Positions 42,290 to 50,318 of a stretch of 64,000 nt of DNA are shown piece by piece (within the stretch, counting starts at the first letter, position 1; each line of letters begins with the position of its first letter). The position numbers and the translations under genes are program-made. The stretch spans positions 57,348 through 121,347 of the forward strand of contig JACKBI010000020.1 of the NCBI GenBank assembly GCA_020634615.1, read 5' to 3'. The DNA is from Anaerolineales bacterium. Its GTDB lineage: Bacteria > Chloroflexota > Anaerolineae > JAAEKA01. The notes under the pieces are model-generated. The model was not told where the DNA came from. It made no database searches and was given only the letters and a program-made list of their open reading frames with translations.

Positions 42290-43366
42290 ATGGCACGCAA
42301 ACAACAGACCGCTTCGGAGCCACGATTCCGGCTGCTGATGGCCGGCCTTGGCAATATGGGCAACCACTGGCTGCGCGTCCTATCGGGAGTTGACGAGGTG
42401 GAGTTGGTCGCAGCGGTCGAGGTCAACTCGGAGTTGGCGCGCGAGCGGTTCGAGCAGTATCACCTCGATCCGAAGCTGCACTTCACTTCCTACGAGGATG
42501 CGCTGCGCGCGATGCGGCCCGATGGTGTGTTGCTGGTGACCCCACCCGCTGAACATCGTCCAATGTCCATCGCCGCGCTGGAGGCAGGCGTGCCAGTGCT
42601 ATCCGAGAAGCCGCTGGCGGAGAGCATGGAGTCCGGGCTGGAGATCCTGGCCGCAGCCGAGCGCACCGGTGTGCTGCACATGGTTTCGCAGGACTATCGC
42701 TACCGCCCGCCGGTGCAGACGGTCAAGCGCGTGCTGGACAGCGGCGAGCTGGGCGCGGTGGGCTCAGTGACTGTCCAGTTCTTCAAAAGCCTGATCCGCA
42801 GCGGCTTTCACGACACGCTGGCCTATCCGCTGACCATCGACATGTCGATCCACCACTTCGACCTGATGCGTTTCTTCCTGGGCAGCGAGCCGGCGTCGAT
42901 CTATGGCCGCGCCTGGCGCAACCCGTGGGACTGGTGGGTGGGCGACTCGTCCACCAGCGTGCTGCTGAGTTTCACCGGCGGGGTGCAGGTCAGCTACACG
43001 GGATCGTGGTGCGCCACCGGTCGGGAGACCACGTGGAACGGCGACTGGCGCTTCGAGTGCGAACACGGGGTTGTCATCATGCAGGACGACCGCGTCACCG
43101 TGCAGCGCCGCACCGCGGAAACCGGCTCGCCGCAGGGCTATCCCCAATACCTGAATGAAAAGCCGCAACGTGTGCGGCTGGTCAGGATGCCTGCTGAGCG
43201 GCAGGCCGAAACCATCAGGCAGTTCTGCCGGGCCGTGCGTGCGGGGGACCGTCCGCCCACCGCGGTACAGGACAACATCAACTCGTTTCGCATGGTCTGG
43301 GACACGATCCGGTCCTTCGAGACGGGCCAGACCGTGGTTGCCGATCAGTTATCGACTCACCGATAG
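42290..43366 (+). CDS. Gfo/Idh/MocA-family oxidoreductase
   Basis: A 358-residue dehydrogenase. FRLLMAGLGNMGNHWLRVL is the dinucleotide-binding motif; VPVLSEKPLAESMES has the EKP signature; MSIHHFDLMRFFLG carries the catalytic Asp/His region. It oxidises or reduces a sugar-like substrate with NAD(P). It is distinct in sequence from the Gfo/Idh proteins at 31558 and 44973. It follows the creatininase-like gene by 12 nt and probably shares its mRNA. Substrate unknown. Confidence 0.9.
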   Translation: MARKQQTASEPRFRLLMAGLGNMGNHWLRVLSGVDEVELVAAVEVNSELARERFEQYHLDPKLHFTSYEDALRAMRPDGVLLVTPPAEHRPMSIAALEAGVPVLSEKPLAESMESGLEILAAAERTGVLHMVSQDYRYRPPVQTVKRVLDSGELGAVGSVTVQFFKSLIRSGFHDTLAYPLTIDMSIHHFDLMRFFLGSEPASIYGRAWRNPWDWWVGDSSTSVLLSFTGGVQVSYTGSWCATGRETTWNGDWRFECEHGVVIMQDDRVTVQRRTAETGSPQGYPQYLNEKPQRVRLVRMPAERQAETIRQFCRAVRAGDRPPTAVQDNINSFRMVWDTIRSFETGQTVVADQLSTHR

Positions 43367-43414
43367 AAGGAAGCACGGAGACAATCTCAACTGGCATCAT
43401 CTGTCGCACATCGA

Positions 43415-43492
43415 CGACTGACAGTCCGGGTCATGAAACGGTGTGAGCTAAACGCGCAAGCACTTGCATTTGTTGATCAGGACTGTCAGTCG
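43415..43492. promoter_or_regulatory. 13-bp perfect inverted repeat in the spacer before the LarA-like gene
   Basis: CGACTGACAGTCC (43415-43427) and GGACTGTCAGTCG (43480-43492) are exact complements with a 52-nt loop. The left arm continues as GGGTCAT. The stem-loop at 25165-25200 has almost the same core and continuation. It could be an operator pair, an mRNA structure or a repeated palindromic element. Confidence 0.55.
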
Positions 43493-43554
43493 TGGTCAGC
43501 TTGTAAAGCCACTATCTGTGTTTGCTTCCATCAGTGGGATTATCGGAGGTTCGA

Positions 43555-44841
43555 ATGGTGCGTGTGAAGCTGGCCTATGGCCGCAGCGGTCTCGACGTCG
43601 ATCTGCCCGACTGGACAGACGTCATTACCCCGCGCTTCGTGGCCGGTCTGCCTGACGAGCAGGCGGCGTTGCTGACCGCGTTGCGCGCGCCCATCGCGTC
43701 GCCGCCGCTGGCTGATCTGGTCAAGCCAGGCGACACGGTGGTGATCGTGCATACCGACATCACGCGCGCGACGCCCAACGACCGCATCCTGCCACCGCTG
43801 CTGGCTGAGCTGGAACGGGCCGGCGTGCAGCGCGACCACATCACATTGCTCAACGGGCTGGGCACGCACCGCCAGCAGACGGAGGCGGAACTGCGCGCCA
43901 TGCTGGGCGACGCGGTGGTGGACGGATACCGCTGCTTGCAGCACGACTGCTTCGACGACGACAATCTGGTCTCCCTGCCCGCCACCAGCCGCGGCCATCC
44001 GGTGCGCATCAACCGCGTCTACATGGAAGCCGACGTCAAGATCCTGACCGGCTTCATCGAGCCGCACTTCTTCGCCGGGTTCAGCGGCGGCCCCAAGGCG
44101 ATTCTGCCATCGTTGGCCGGCGCCGAGAGCGTCTTCACCAACCACGGCGTGCAGATGATCGGCGATCCGCGCGCCGTCTGGGGAATTCTCGAGGGCAATC
44201 CGATCTGGGAGGAGATGCGTGAAGTGGCGCTGAGCAGCGAGCCGACCTTCCTGCTCAACGTGACCCTCAACAGCGACCGCCAGATTACCGGTGTCTTTGC
44301 CGGCGACATGCTGCAAGCGCACGCGGCCGGCTGCGAGTTCGTCCGCGCCAGCGCGATGGCGGCGGTGGATGAACCGTACGACGTCGTGATCACCACCAAC
44401 AGCGGCTATCCGCTGGACCAAAACCTCTACCAGGCGGTCAAGGGGATGAGCGCGGCAGCGCGGGTGGTGCGCGACGGCGGCGCGATTATTTGCGCAGCAG
44501 CCTGCGAGGATGGCCTGCCCGACCACGGGCAATATGCCGCGCTGCTGGCGCAGGCCGGCTCACCGCAGGGCATCCTCGACTTGATTTCGCAGCCCGGCTT
44601 TCAGGCCCACGACCAGTGGCAGGTGCAGACGCAGGCGCTGATCCAGCAGCGGGCCGAGGTCTTCGTCTACAGCGACGGCCTGAGCGATGCCCAGATCGAG
44701 CAAGCGCTGTTCACGAAGTGCCGCGACATCGCCGCGACGGTGGCCGCCTTGCAACGGCGCTACGGCCCGAATGCCAGACTCTGCGTCATGCCCGACGGCC
44801 CGTTGACCATTCCCTATGTGAGAGAGACTACCCCCGGATAA
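43555..44841 (+). CDS. LarA-like nickel-pincer racemase/epimerase family protein
   Basis: A 428-residue homologue of lactate racemase LarA. All key residues fall at a constant offset of three from Lactobacillus LarA: H105 (GLGTHRQ), H171 (GFIEPHFFAG), K181 (SGGPKAI, the residue that holds the pincer cofactor) and H197 (FTNHG). The active site is therefore intact. The family racemises or epimerises several 2-hydroxyacids, so lactate is not certain. CGGAGGTTCGA precedes the ATG. The cofactor-making larB, larC and larE genes are not in the window. Confidence 0.9.
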   Translation: MVRVKLAYGRSGLDVDLPDWTDVITPRFVAGLPDEQAALLTALRAPIASPPLADLVKPGDTVVIVHTDITRATPNDRILPPLLAELERAGVQRDHITLLNGLGTHRQQTEAELRAMLGDAVVDGYRCLQHDCFDDDNLVSLPATSRGHPVRINRVYMEADVKILTGFIEPHFFAGFSGGPKAILPSLAGAESVFTNHGVQMIGDPRAVWGILEGNPIWEEMREVALSSEPTFLLNVTLNSDRQITGVFAGDMLQAHAAGCEFVRASAMAAVDEPYDVVITTNSGYPLDQNLYQAVKGMSAAARVVRDGGAIICAAACEDGLPDHGQYAALLAQAGSPQGILDLISQPGFQAHDQWQVQTQALIQQRAEVFVYSDGLSDAQIEQALFTKCRDIAATVAALQRRYGPNARLCVMPDGPLTIPYVRETTPG

Positions 44842-44972
44842 CACGACAGATTCAGCCACGAACACTTGCGCCGCACGCACGTGCAGGTGTTAAACGAATT
44901 TCACGAAGTCGATCCGGAACAATTCGTGCAATTCGCAGCAGGTTCGTAAACAGCCACCCAAGGAGCACACCC

Positions 44973-46097
44973 ATGTCACCCATCGATCGTCCCGTCAACG
45001 TGGCCATTATTGGCCTGGGTTTTGGCGCGGAGTTCATTCCTATCTATCAGCGTCATCCCAACGCCACGATGTACGCCATCTGCCAGCGCAATGCCGAGAA
45101 GCTGAACAAAATCGGCGATGCGTTCGGCGTTGCAACCCGCTACACCAGCTATGACGACGTACTGGCCGACCCGCAGGTCGATTTCGTTCACATCAACTCG
45201 CCAATCAACGACCACGCCTGGATGTCGATTGCGGCGCTCAAGGCGGGCAAACACGTCATGTGCACCGTCCCCATGGCGACCACCATCGAGGAGTGCCAGG
45301 AAATCGTGCGTCTGGTCAAGGAGACCGGTCTGACCTACATGATGGCGGAAACGGTCGTCTACAGCCGCGAGTTTCTCTTCATCCAGGAACTGTACGAAGC
45401 GGGCGAGCTGGGCAAGCTGCAATACATGCAGGCGTCGCACCCGCAGGAGATGGAAGGCTGGCCGGAGTACTGGGAGCGGATGGTGCCGATGCACTACGCC
45501 ACCCACGTCGTCTCGCCGGTGCTGGGACTGGTCAAGGGACACGCCGAGTATGTCTCATGTTTTGGTTCGGGGACCATCAACGAGCGGCTGGCAGCGAAGT
45601 CGGGCAGTTCGTTCGCGGTCGAATCCTGTCACATAAAGATCAAGGACTCCGACGTGGCCGCGCACGTCTGGCGCTGCCTCTTTGACACAGCTCGCCAGTA
45701 CCGCGAGTCCTTCGACGTCTACGGCTCCAAGAAGAGCTTCGAGTGGGCGCTGATCGAAGACGAGGAGCACGTGATTCACACAGCCAAGAAGCCGGAACCG
45801 GAGATCCCCGAGCGGGTCAGCGTGCCCGATTACGCCCACCGGCTGCCGGAAGAGATCCAGATGTTCACCTCCACCATCCAGGACGCCGCGCATCTGTCGT
45901 TCATCCAGGGCGCCGGGCATGGCGGCTCGCATCCCCATCTGGTCAACGAATTCGTGTCAGCGCTGACGGCAGGGCGAGATCCCTGGCCCAACGCAGTCAC
46001 CAGCGCCAACTGGACTTGCGTCGGCATCTGCGCGCACCAGTCGGCGCAGCAAGGTGGCGCGATTGTGCATCTACCGGGGTTCACGTTGCCGGATTAA
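44973..46097 (+). CDS. Gfo/Idh/MocA-family oxidoreductase
   Basis: A 374-residue dehydrogenase. VNVAIIGLGFGAEFIPIYQRHP binds the dinucleotide. The usual EKP is replaced by TVPM in KHVMCTVPMATTIEE, an unusual change at a normally conserved lysine position. PMHYATHVVSPVLG holds the conserved His region. CCAAGGAGC precedes the ATG at 44973. A degenerate copy of its last third lies at 60442-60722. It ends the long plus-strand catabolic block. Substrate unknown. Confidence 0.88.
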   Translation: MSPIDRPVNVAIIGLGFGAEFIPIYQRHPNATMYAICQRNAEKLNKIGDAFGVATRYTSYDDVLADPQVDFVHINSPINDHAWMSIAALKAGKHVMCTVPMATTIEECQEIVRLVKETGLTYMMAETVVYSREFLFIQELYEAGELGKLQYMQASHPQEMEGWPEYWERMVPMHYATHVVSPVLGLVKGHAEYVSCFGSGTINERLAAKSGSSFAVESCHIKIKDSDVAAHVWRCLFDTARQYRESFDVYGSKKSFEWALIEDEEHVIHTAKKPEPEIPERVSVPDYAHRLPEEIQMFTSTIQDAAHLSFIQGAGHGGSHPHLVNEFVSALTAGRDPWPNAVTSANWTCVGICAHQSAQQGGAIVHLPGFTLPD

Positions 46098-46118
46098 CAG
46101 GACAATTGACGACCATAG

Positions 46119-46173
46119 GTAGCCGGAATCAAGAACGTAGCCGTCACGAGGCTACGTTCTTGATTCCGGCTAC
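46119..46173. repeat. Perfect 24-bp hairpin
   Basis: 46119-46142 and 46150-46173 are exact complements with a 7-nt loop (GTCACGA). The ends read GTAGCCGG/CCGGCTAC. No T-run. It is either a strong transcript end structure or a mobile palindromic element. Confidence 0.7.
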
Positions 46174-46420
46174 GGCCTGAACGACGCCTGGATCGGCTGG
46201 CCTTTCATAAGCTCCCCAAAGATGGCTGCCAGATTGGATGGCACCGCGATTCGAACACTAGAAGCGGCGCGCTCTTTGAAAGTTGGCTGTCTGTACCAAC
46301 GCTGCCGTAACGTTGACGCTTTACGCATCGCGTCTTGTGCACAGCATTGGAGGACAATCACTGATTGCACAATGTCTACGCTGCTGTGTGCAATCAGTTC
46401 GAAGAAGCTCTCTCCAGATG
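46174..46420. other. Spacer without a supported gene
   Basis: No convincing ORF. On the minus strand a short piece (AVPSNLAAIFGELMKGQP, about 46190-46240) reads like a protein C-terminus, but nothing upstream supports a gene. It may be a gene remnant. Confidence 0.4.
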
Positions 46421-46945
46421 TCACTCACAACTGCTTAGGCAGAGAAGATAGGCATTCTGAACGGCAACGTAAGTAGTGATTCTCACAAGATTAGTCTCTT
46501 TGAACGGATAATTCAGGAAGTCAGGATTGTTATCCAAGAAGCCGTTGAATATGATTTCTTCGTATCGGTTGATTACGGGGAGAACATCATAGCGATCCAA
46601 GAGACGTTCACGGTGTTGCTCATTATCAGAAAACGAGGTGTATATTTCCGCTAGGTTCAAATTTGGGCGCCGCGAGATGGTCCTTTGATTCAGGTTGGCA
46701 ACACACGCATAGAGTCGGAACCCCTCAAATACTGCACTTTGAAGCGTTTCCTGTACGGCTTCAACCTTTGCGTAGGTCAGATTCATGACTATGCCAGAAT
46801 TCTCAATGAATCTCTGCTTGATAAAACCTGAGAAACCATCTAGATACTCCCCGCTGTTTGCAAGGACTTGTTCACTGATCCGTCTCACTCTTGGAGAATC
46901 ATCAAACAGATGACCCAAGTAATCACGATATCCCAAACTGGCCAT
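46421..46945 (-). CDS. Protein of unknown function in low-GC patch
   Basis: A 174-residue cytoplasmic protein without signal or membrane segment. I do not recognise it. The sequence is rich in Asn, Tyr, Phe and Glu, with patches such as NRYEEIIFNGFLDNNPDFLNYPF. Base composition is clearly lower in GC than the neighbours, a sign of foreign origin. AAGGAGACAAAGGAA directly before the ATG at 46945 supports a real gene. No partner gene is evident. Confidence 0.65.
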   Translation of the reverse strand: MASLGYRDYLGHLFDDSPRVRRISEQVLANSGEYLDGFSGFIKQRFIENSGIVMNLTYAKVEAVQETLQSAVFEGFRLYACVANLNQRTISRRPNLNLAEIYTSFSDNEQHRERLLDRYDVLPVINRYEEIIFNGFLDNNPDFLNYPFKETNLVRITTYVAVQNAYLLCLSSCE

Positions 46946-47336
46946 TTCCTTTGTCTCCTTCCGGAACTCGATGACTGCGAAAAAAGTGCGGCATTCTAGC
47001 GTTCGAAAGCCCTATTGACCTCGTACGGCCCAATAATCGTTTCAATTGCGTTGATTCCTCAGATCCTGTTTGGGTTCGAGGCAGACATTTCCAAACGGTG
47101 AGTCTAGCACTCAAGTTAGCCAGCCTCTTTTCACTATTTGGAGCGGCCAATCCCAATGGATGCCGGTATTGTAACCCTCCAATCCGACGCTGTCAATCAC
47201 AAAGTCGCAAATTGACATCGTCACTCGAACTGCGGACCGACAAGCGCTGCTTCCTACAGCCAGCCAGCACTAGATGCCGGTGCATTGGCATCAGTACCTG
47301 CGCCTAGCGGCGGTCCGCTATGCCGGAAGCAATCTA
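46946..47336. other. 390-nt spacer, no gene seen
   Basis: Several short reading frames exist on both strands but none has a ribosome binding site or a recognisable product. Composition is mixed. The 3' end abuts the broken antitoxin gene. Confidence 0.5.
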
Positions 47337-47627
47337 TCAAGCCCCAAACTCAAGTTTTTCAACCAGATCGATGTCGAAGTGTTGCCGCATCTGCCCTAGG
47401 TCGTAGGTGTTCTGCATTGCCAGCCAGCTTTCCGGTGATCAACCCAGAGTCTTGGACAGGCGCAGCGCCATCTCAGGCGTGACGCTGCTCTTGCCGTTGA
47501 GCGAGCGTGTCAACGTGGACGGGGACACCTTCAGCTTGGCGGCAACTGTGCGCGAGCTGACTTCAAACGGTTCGAGGTAGACTTCCCGAATGAATTCCCC
47601 TGGATGGGGCGGATTATACATGCTCAT
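47337..47627 (-). pseudogene. higA: HigA-type antitoxin gene with in-frame stop
   Basis: The minus strand encodes an XRE-family HigA antitoxin: MYNPPHPGEFIREVYLEPF, then the helix-turn-helix around AAKLKVSPSTLTRSLNGKSS. After residue 62 (LSKTLG) a TGA interrupts the frame. Reading continues in the same frame as SPESWLAMQNTYDLGQMRQ to a natural stop at 47337, matching the RSPESWL...YDLWQ tail of intact HigA proteins. So one CGA-to-TGA change truncates a protein of about 96 residues. No HigB toxin gene lies upstream or downstream. The shortened 62-residue product still contains the DNA-binding region. Confidence 0.8.
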
Positions 47628-47677
47628 CAGTGATAGTCCTCATAATTCACAACGTAGGGCGTAAGGTCGGAAACGTA

Positions 47678-48112
47678 TTATGTTCCTTCCACATGCGCTT
47701 TCAGCACTTGCAGTGAATTGAGCAGTGATTTTTCCAGGAAATGAGAGTCGGACAATTTCAGGACGCGGGGAAACCAACCTGACAACGACTCTTCTGTGGT
47801 TACATGCGTGCCGTCTTCGACCGCGTCAAACGTCCAGATGTGTATGGCTTTCATGCCCAACGACTTGCCTGTCCAGCCAATTCGATGCATCGGCTCCAAC
47901 ACTTGAATGGTTGACACGATGTTCAGTCCTTTGGCCTTCCAGTGGAACGTCGTACCTGCTGCCAATTCGCCATCCAATCTTGACGAAGTAACGTCGGACT
48001 GCCAGGCGGACCACTGATCAATTGTGGTGATGGCTGACCAGACTTCTTCCAAAGGCGCCAGGATCAGAATGTCTTTCCTGGCATTCAATGGGGCATTGCG
48101 ATCGATTTCCAT
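47678..48112 (-). CDS. SRPBCC-family protein
   Basis: A 144-residue START/Bet v1-like fold protein. LAPLEEVWSAITTIDQWSAWQSDVTSSRLDG, GTTFHWKAKGLNIVSTIQVLEPMHRIGWTG and HIWTFDAVEDGTHVTTEES are typical of the polyketide-cyclase/SRPBCC superfamily, which binds hydrophobic ligands in a deep pocket. Ligand and function are unknown. It lies upstream of the broken antitoxin and downstream of the CPBP protease on the same strand. Confidence 0.88.
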   Translation of the reverse strand: MEIDRNAPLNARKDILILAPLEEVWSAITTIDQWSAWQSDVTSSRLDGELAAGTTFHWKAKGLNIVSTIQVLEPMHRIGWTGKSLGMKAIHIWTFDAVEDGTHVTTEESLSGWFPRVLKLSDSHFLEKSLLNSLQVLKAHVEGT

Positions 48113-48198
48113 GCTTTCTCCTGAGGATTCAGTTTTTCAGGTGTTGATCACCTGACTACCGAGGAACTTGAGGCGCCTTCCTGTCTGCGGACGCGGGA

Positions 48199-49023
48199 TC
48201 AGGATGTGGTTGGTGGATAGGTTGTTTGGCTGAGGTCTGCCTTGCGCGCCAGGTGTGCTGCCCCTTGAGTGAGGACGATGACCACGGCCACAGCACATTG
48301 GAGTCCAACGAATATCCAGAACAGTTGCGAACCGCCTGTCATGACGTTGCTATAGGCGATTGTCGTATCAATGGCAGCGTGAAAAATCGCTGCGACAAGG
48401 ACGCTTCCCTTGCTATGATTGAAGACCCATGTCATTTGTATGGTCGTGGCAACCGCCGACAGCACAAACCCAAAGAAGTTGACCGTTGATTGAAAAGAGT
48501 CGGGGATAAAGACAAGCGGCAAGTGCCAAATACCCCAAAGCACTCCCAGAATCAGGCTGGCAACCAATGCGCTGTAACGGGCCTGCAGCCGTGGAAGCGC
48601 GAACCCGCGCCAGGCTGTTTCTTCTGTGAGGAGGAAGAAGAATACCTGGAACAAGAAGGCAGGCAGCAGCTCCCGAACAGAAAGTGACGGGGTGGCTTGA
48701 TAGGTTCCGCCGAGCACCACATATATGAGAATGGCGGCAAGACTGATCAGCGCCGTTAATGTCAGGGCAACCACATACCAGATTGGTGCCACGCGCCACC
48801 GGACTATACGGCTGAGGAGGTCTTTTACGGCCGGCAGACCGCCGGTCAGCGCCGCCGAAACATATGCGGCCAGGGTAAGGCCAATCCAAAATGCCAGCGG
48901 TTGGGGAATATGAAACGAGATCAATCCGTTGGCCTGGGCAATGCTTGTGCCCCAAACCAACCAGGGGAGAGCAAAAGCCAGGACAAAGAAGACAACAAGG
49001 GGATGACGTTTCACAGCGTTCAT
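48199..49023 (-). CDS. CPBP-family intramembrane metalloprotease
   Basis: A 274-residue protein with about eight membrane segments. The CPBP/Abi motifs are present: EETAWRG (E134, E135, R139), an FxxxH-like WGIWHLP (H167) and a third AIFHAAID motif with another His. These form the zinc or active site of CAAX-prenyl-protease-like enzymes such as Rce1. In bacteria such proteins often relate to bacteriocin self-immunity or membrane-protein processing; the role here is unknown. The ATG at 49023 starts a typical MNAVKRHPLVVFFVLAF signal-anchor. Confidence 0.9.
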   Translation of the reverse strand: MNAVKRHPLVVFFVLAFALPWLVWGTSIAQANGLISFHIPQPLAFWIGLTLAAYVSAALTGGLPAVKDLLSRIVRWRVAPIWYVVALTLTALISLAAILIYVVLGGTYQATPSLSVRELLPAFLFQVFFFLLTEETAWRGFALPRLQARYSALVASLILGVLWGIWHLPLVFIPDSFQSTVNFFGFVLSAVATTIQMTWVFNHSKGSVLVAAIFHAAIDTTIAYSNVMTGGSQLFWIFVGLQCAVAVVIVLTQGAAHLARKADLSQTTYPPTTS

Positions 49024-49080
49024 TGATGCTTGTCCCTTTCGGTGGAGTGAAGTTGACTCGATCAGTGGCCGAGGGCGTAA

Positions 49081-49431
49081 TTACCTTATCTGACTCGTGC
49101 GCATCCTTGGTGTTGAGAATCTACCTGGTGGAACCGGTAGTTGATTCTGTTCCTGCCATTTCTTTATGCCCTCTCGTTGTTGCCAGGACAGATAGAAATG
49201 ACGCGTAGGCTCTCGCCCGCGAACGAAGCCGGACTCCGCCACTTCCTCTGGCTCGCTTTCAGAGTCGCTGAGATCATGTTCATCCCAAAAAGGAGCCGGC
49301 TCATCAATCGAATTTGTGGTAGGAAGGTGGTTGGTTTCCATGGGCTGGATCACGTAGAATTGGCCGTCAGAGGATGTAACTGCCACGCCGACCGATATTT
49401 TACTCTCCCCAATTTGCACTGTCAACCACAA
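49081..49431 (-). CDS. Doubtful small hypothetical protein
   Basis: A 116-codon frame opening with TTG, or 86 codons from an ATG at 49341. The product is polar and acidic in the middle (EHDLSDSESEPEEVAES) with a basic tail. No family was recognised and no Shine-Dalgarno sequence is seen at either start. A consensus promoter lies across the first codons (49397-49425), so only the shorter form could be translated from it. It may be spurious. Confidence 0.3.
   Translation of the reverse strand: MWLTVQIGESKISVGVAVTSSDGQFYVIQPMETNHLPTTNSIDEPAPFWDEHDLSDSESEPEEVAESGFVRGREPTRHFYLSWQQREGIKKWQEQNQLPVPPGRFSTPRMRTSQIR
49397..49425 (-). promoter_or_regulatory. Consensus promoter reading to the CPBP region
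   Basis: On the minus strand TTGACA (49420-49425), a 17-nt spacer, then TAAAAT (49397-49402). It could drive the short frame at 49081-49341 and the CPBP and SRPBCC genes beyond it. Confidence 0.6.
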
Positions 49432-49454
49432 ATGAGCAAACGGGGCATGTGCCT

Positions 49455-49491
49455 AAAAAAACGAACCGGTCGCGCCATTCCCTGCGACCGG
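49455..49491 (-). terminator. Rho-independent terminator of the corrinoid operon
   Basis: On the minus strand an 8-bp stem (CCGGTCGC at 49484-49491 as read on that strand, partner 49466-49473) is followed by TTCG and seven T. It lies about 160 nt beyond the last corrinoid gene. Confidence 0.75.
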
Positions 49492-49652
49492 CCGGCGCCA
49501 GACACCTGCGCTTCAACCAATAGATCCTTGCCCCATTTGCGCCGCGTCGGTCATATTCCGGGGACCAGGCCGGTTGTTCGCCATCAGGAACAACGTCATG
49601 CCGCCCACACCACAGTGCATGCGTGCGAAGCAGCCGCTATCGAGATTGTCAC

Positions 49653-50312
49653 TTACAAAGCGTTAGGTAACAGTCGCTGGAAGAGTAGAATGCCATCCAT
49701 GGCGGAGCGCACCCAGTAATCGGCGCCCACGAACGAGCAGATCTGCTCGTCGATCTGGCTGCCGCCGATGATGATCGGCATGCGGCGACCCGTCCTCGCT
49801 TCGACCTGGCGCAAGAGGGCGATAGTCTGGCCCATGGCGTCGAACGAGGCGGTGATCAGGCCGGAGAGACCGATCAGATCAGGCTTGAGCGCTTCCGCCT
49901 GCGCGACAAAGATCTCGGGCGGGACGTCGACCCCCAGGTCGTGTACGACGAACCCGTAGCAGGATGCCAGGATGCTGATGATGTTCTTGCCGATGTCGTG
50001 GATGTCGCCCTGCACCGTGCCCAGCAGGACGATCCCCGACCCGGTGCTGGCAACCTGCGTTTCCACTACCACCGGCTGCACGATTTCCATGATTTCACGG
50101 AAGATCTCGGCGGCCATGATCAACGCTGACAGGTAGTACTCGCCCTGCTCATAGCGCAGACCGACCCGGCGCATACCTTCCTGGGCATCCTCGATAATGG
50201 CCAGCGGATCTTCGTTCTCTGCCAGGCGCGACCGTACAGCGTCCAGTATCTCGATTTCCTGGAGGTCCGACAGTTGCTGAATGAATTGTTCTTGCGCCGT
50301 GTTGGGCTTCAT
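49653..50312 (-). CDS. Corrinoid (B12-binding) methyltransferase component, third copy
   Basis: A 219-residue corrinoid protein of the MtbC/MttC type. Residues 1-90 form the helical cap (ILDAVRSRLAENEDPLAIIEDAQEGMRRVG...GEYYLSALIMAAEIFREIM). The remainder is the Rossmann B12 domain with the cobalt-binding motif DIHDIGKN (DxHxxG) and LGVDVPPEIFV. It carries a methyl group on cobalt between two methyltransferases. It is clearly diverged from the two copies at 53731 and 55910, and is the last gene of the operon, after the regulator. Confidence 0.95.
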   Translation of the reverse strand: MKPNTAQEQFIQQLSDLQEIEILDAVRSRLAENEDPLAIIEDAQEGMRRVGLRYEQGEYYLSALIMAAEIFREIMEIVQPVVVETQVASTGSGIVLLGTVQGDIHDIGKNIISILASCYGFVVHDLGVDVPPEIFVAQAEALKPDLIGLSGLITASFDAMGQTIALLRQVEARTGRRMPIIIGGSQIDEQICSFVGADYWVRSAMDGILLFQRLLPNAL

Positions 50313-50318
50313 GCTGAC

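Noticed and set aside
46923..47307. Small frames on both strands in the 47-kb spacer
   Set aside because: No ribosome binding site, no recognisable product, and codon use unlike the neighbours.
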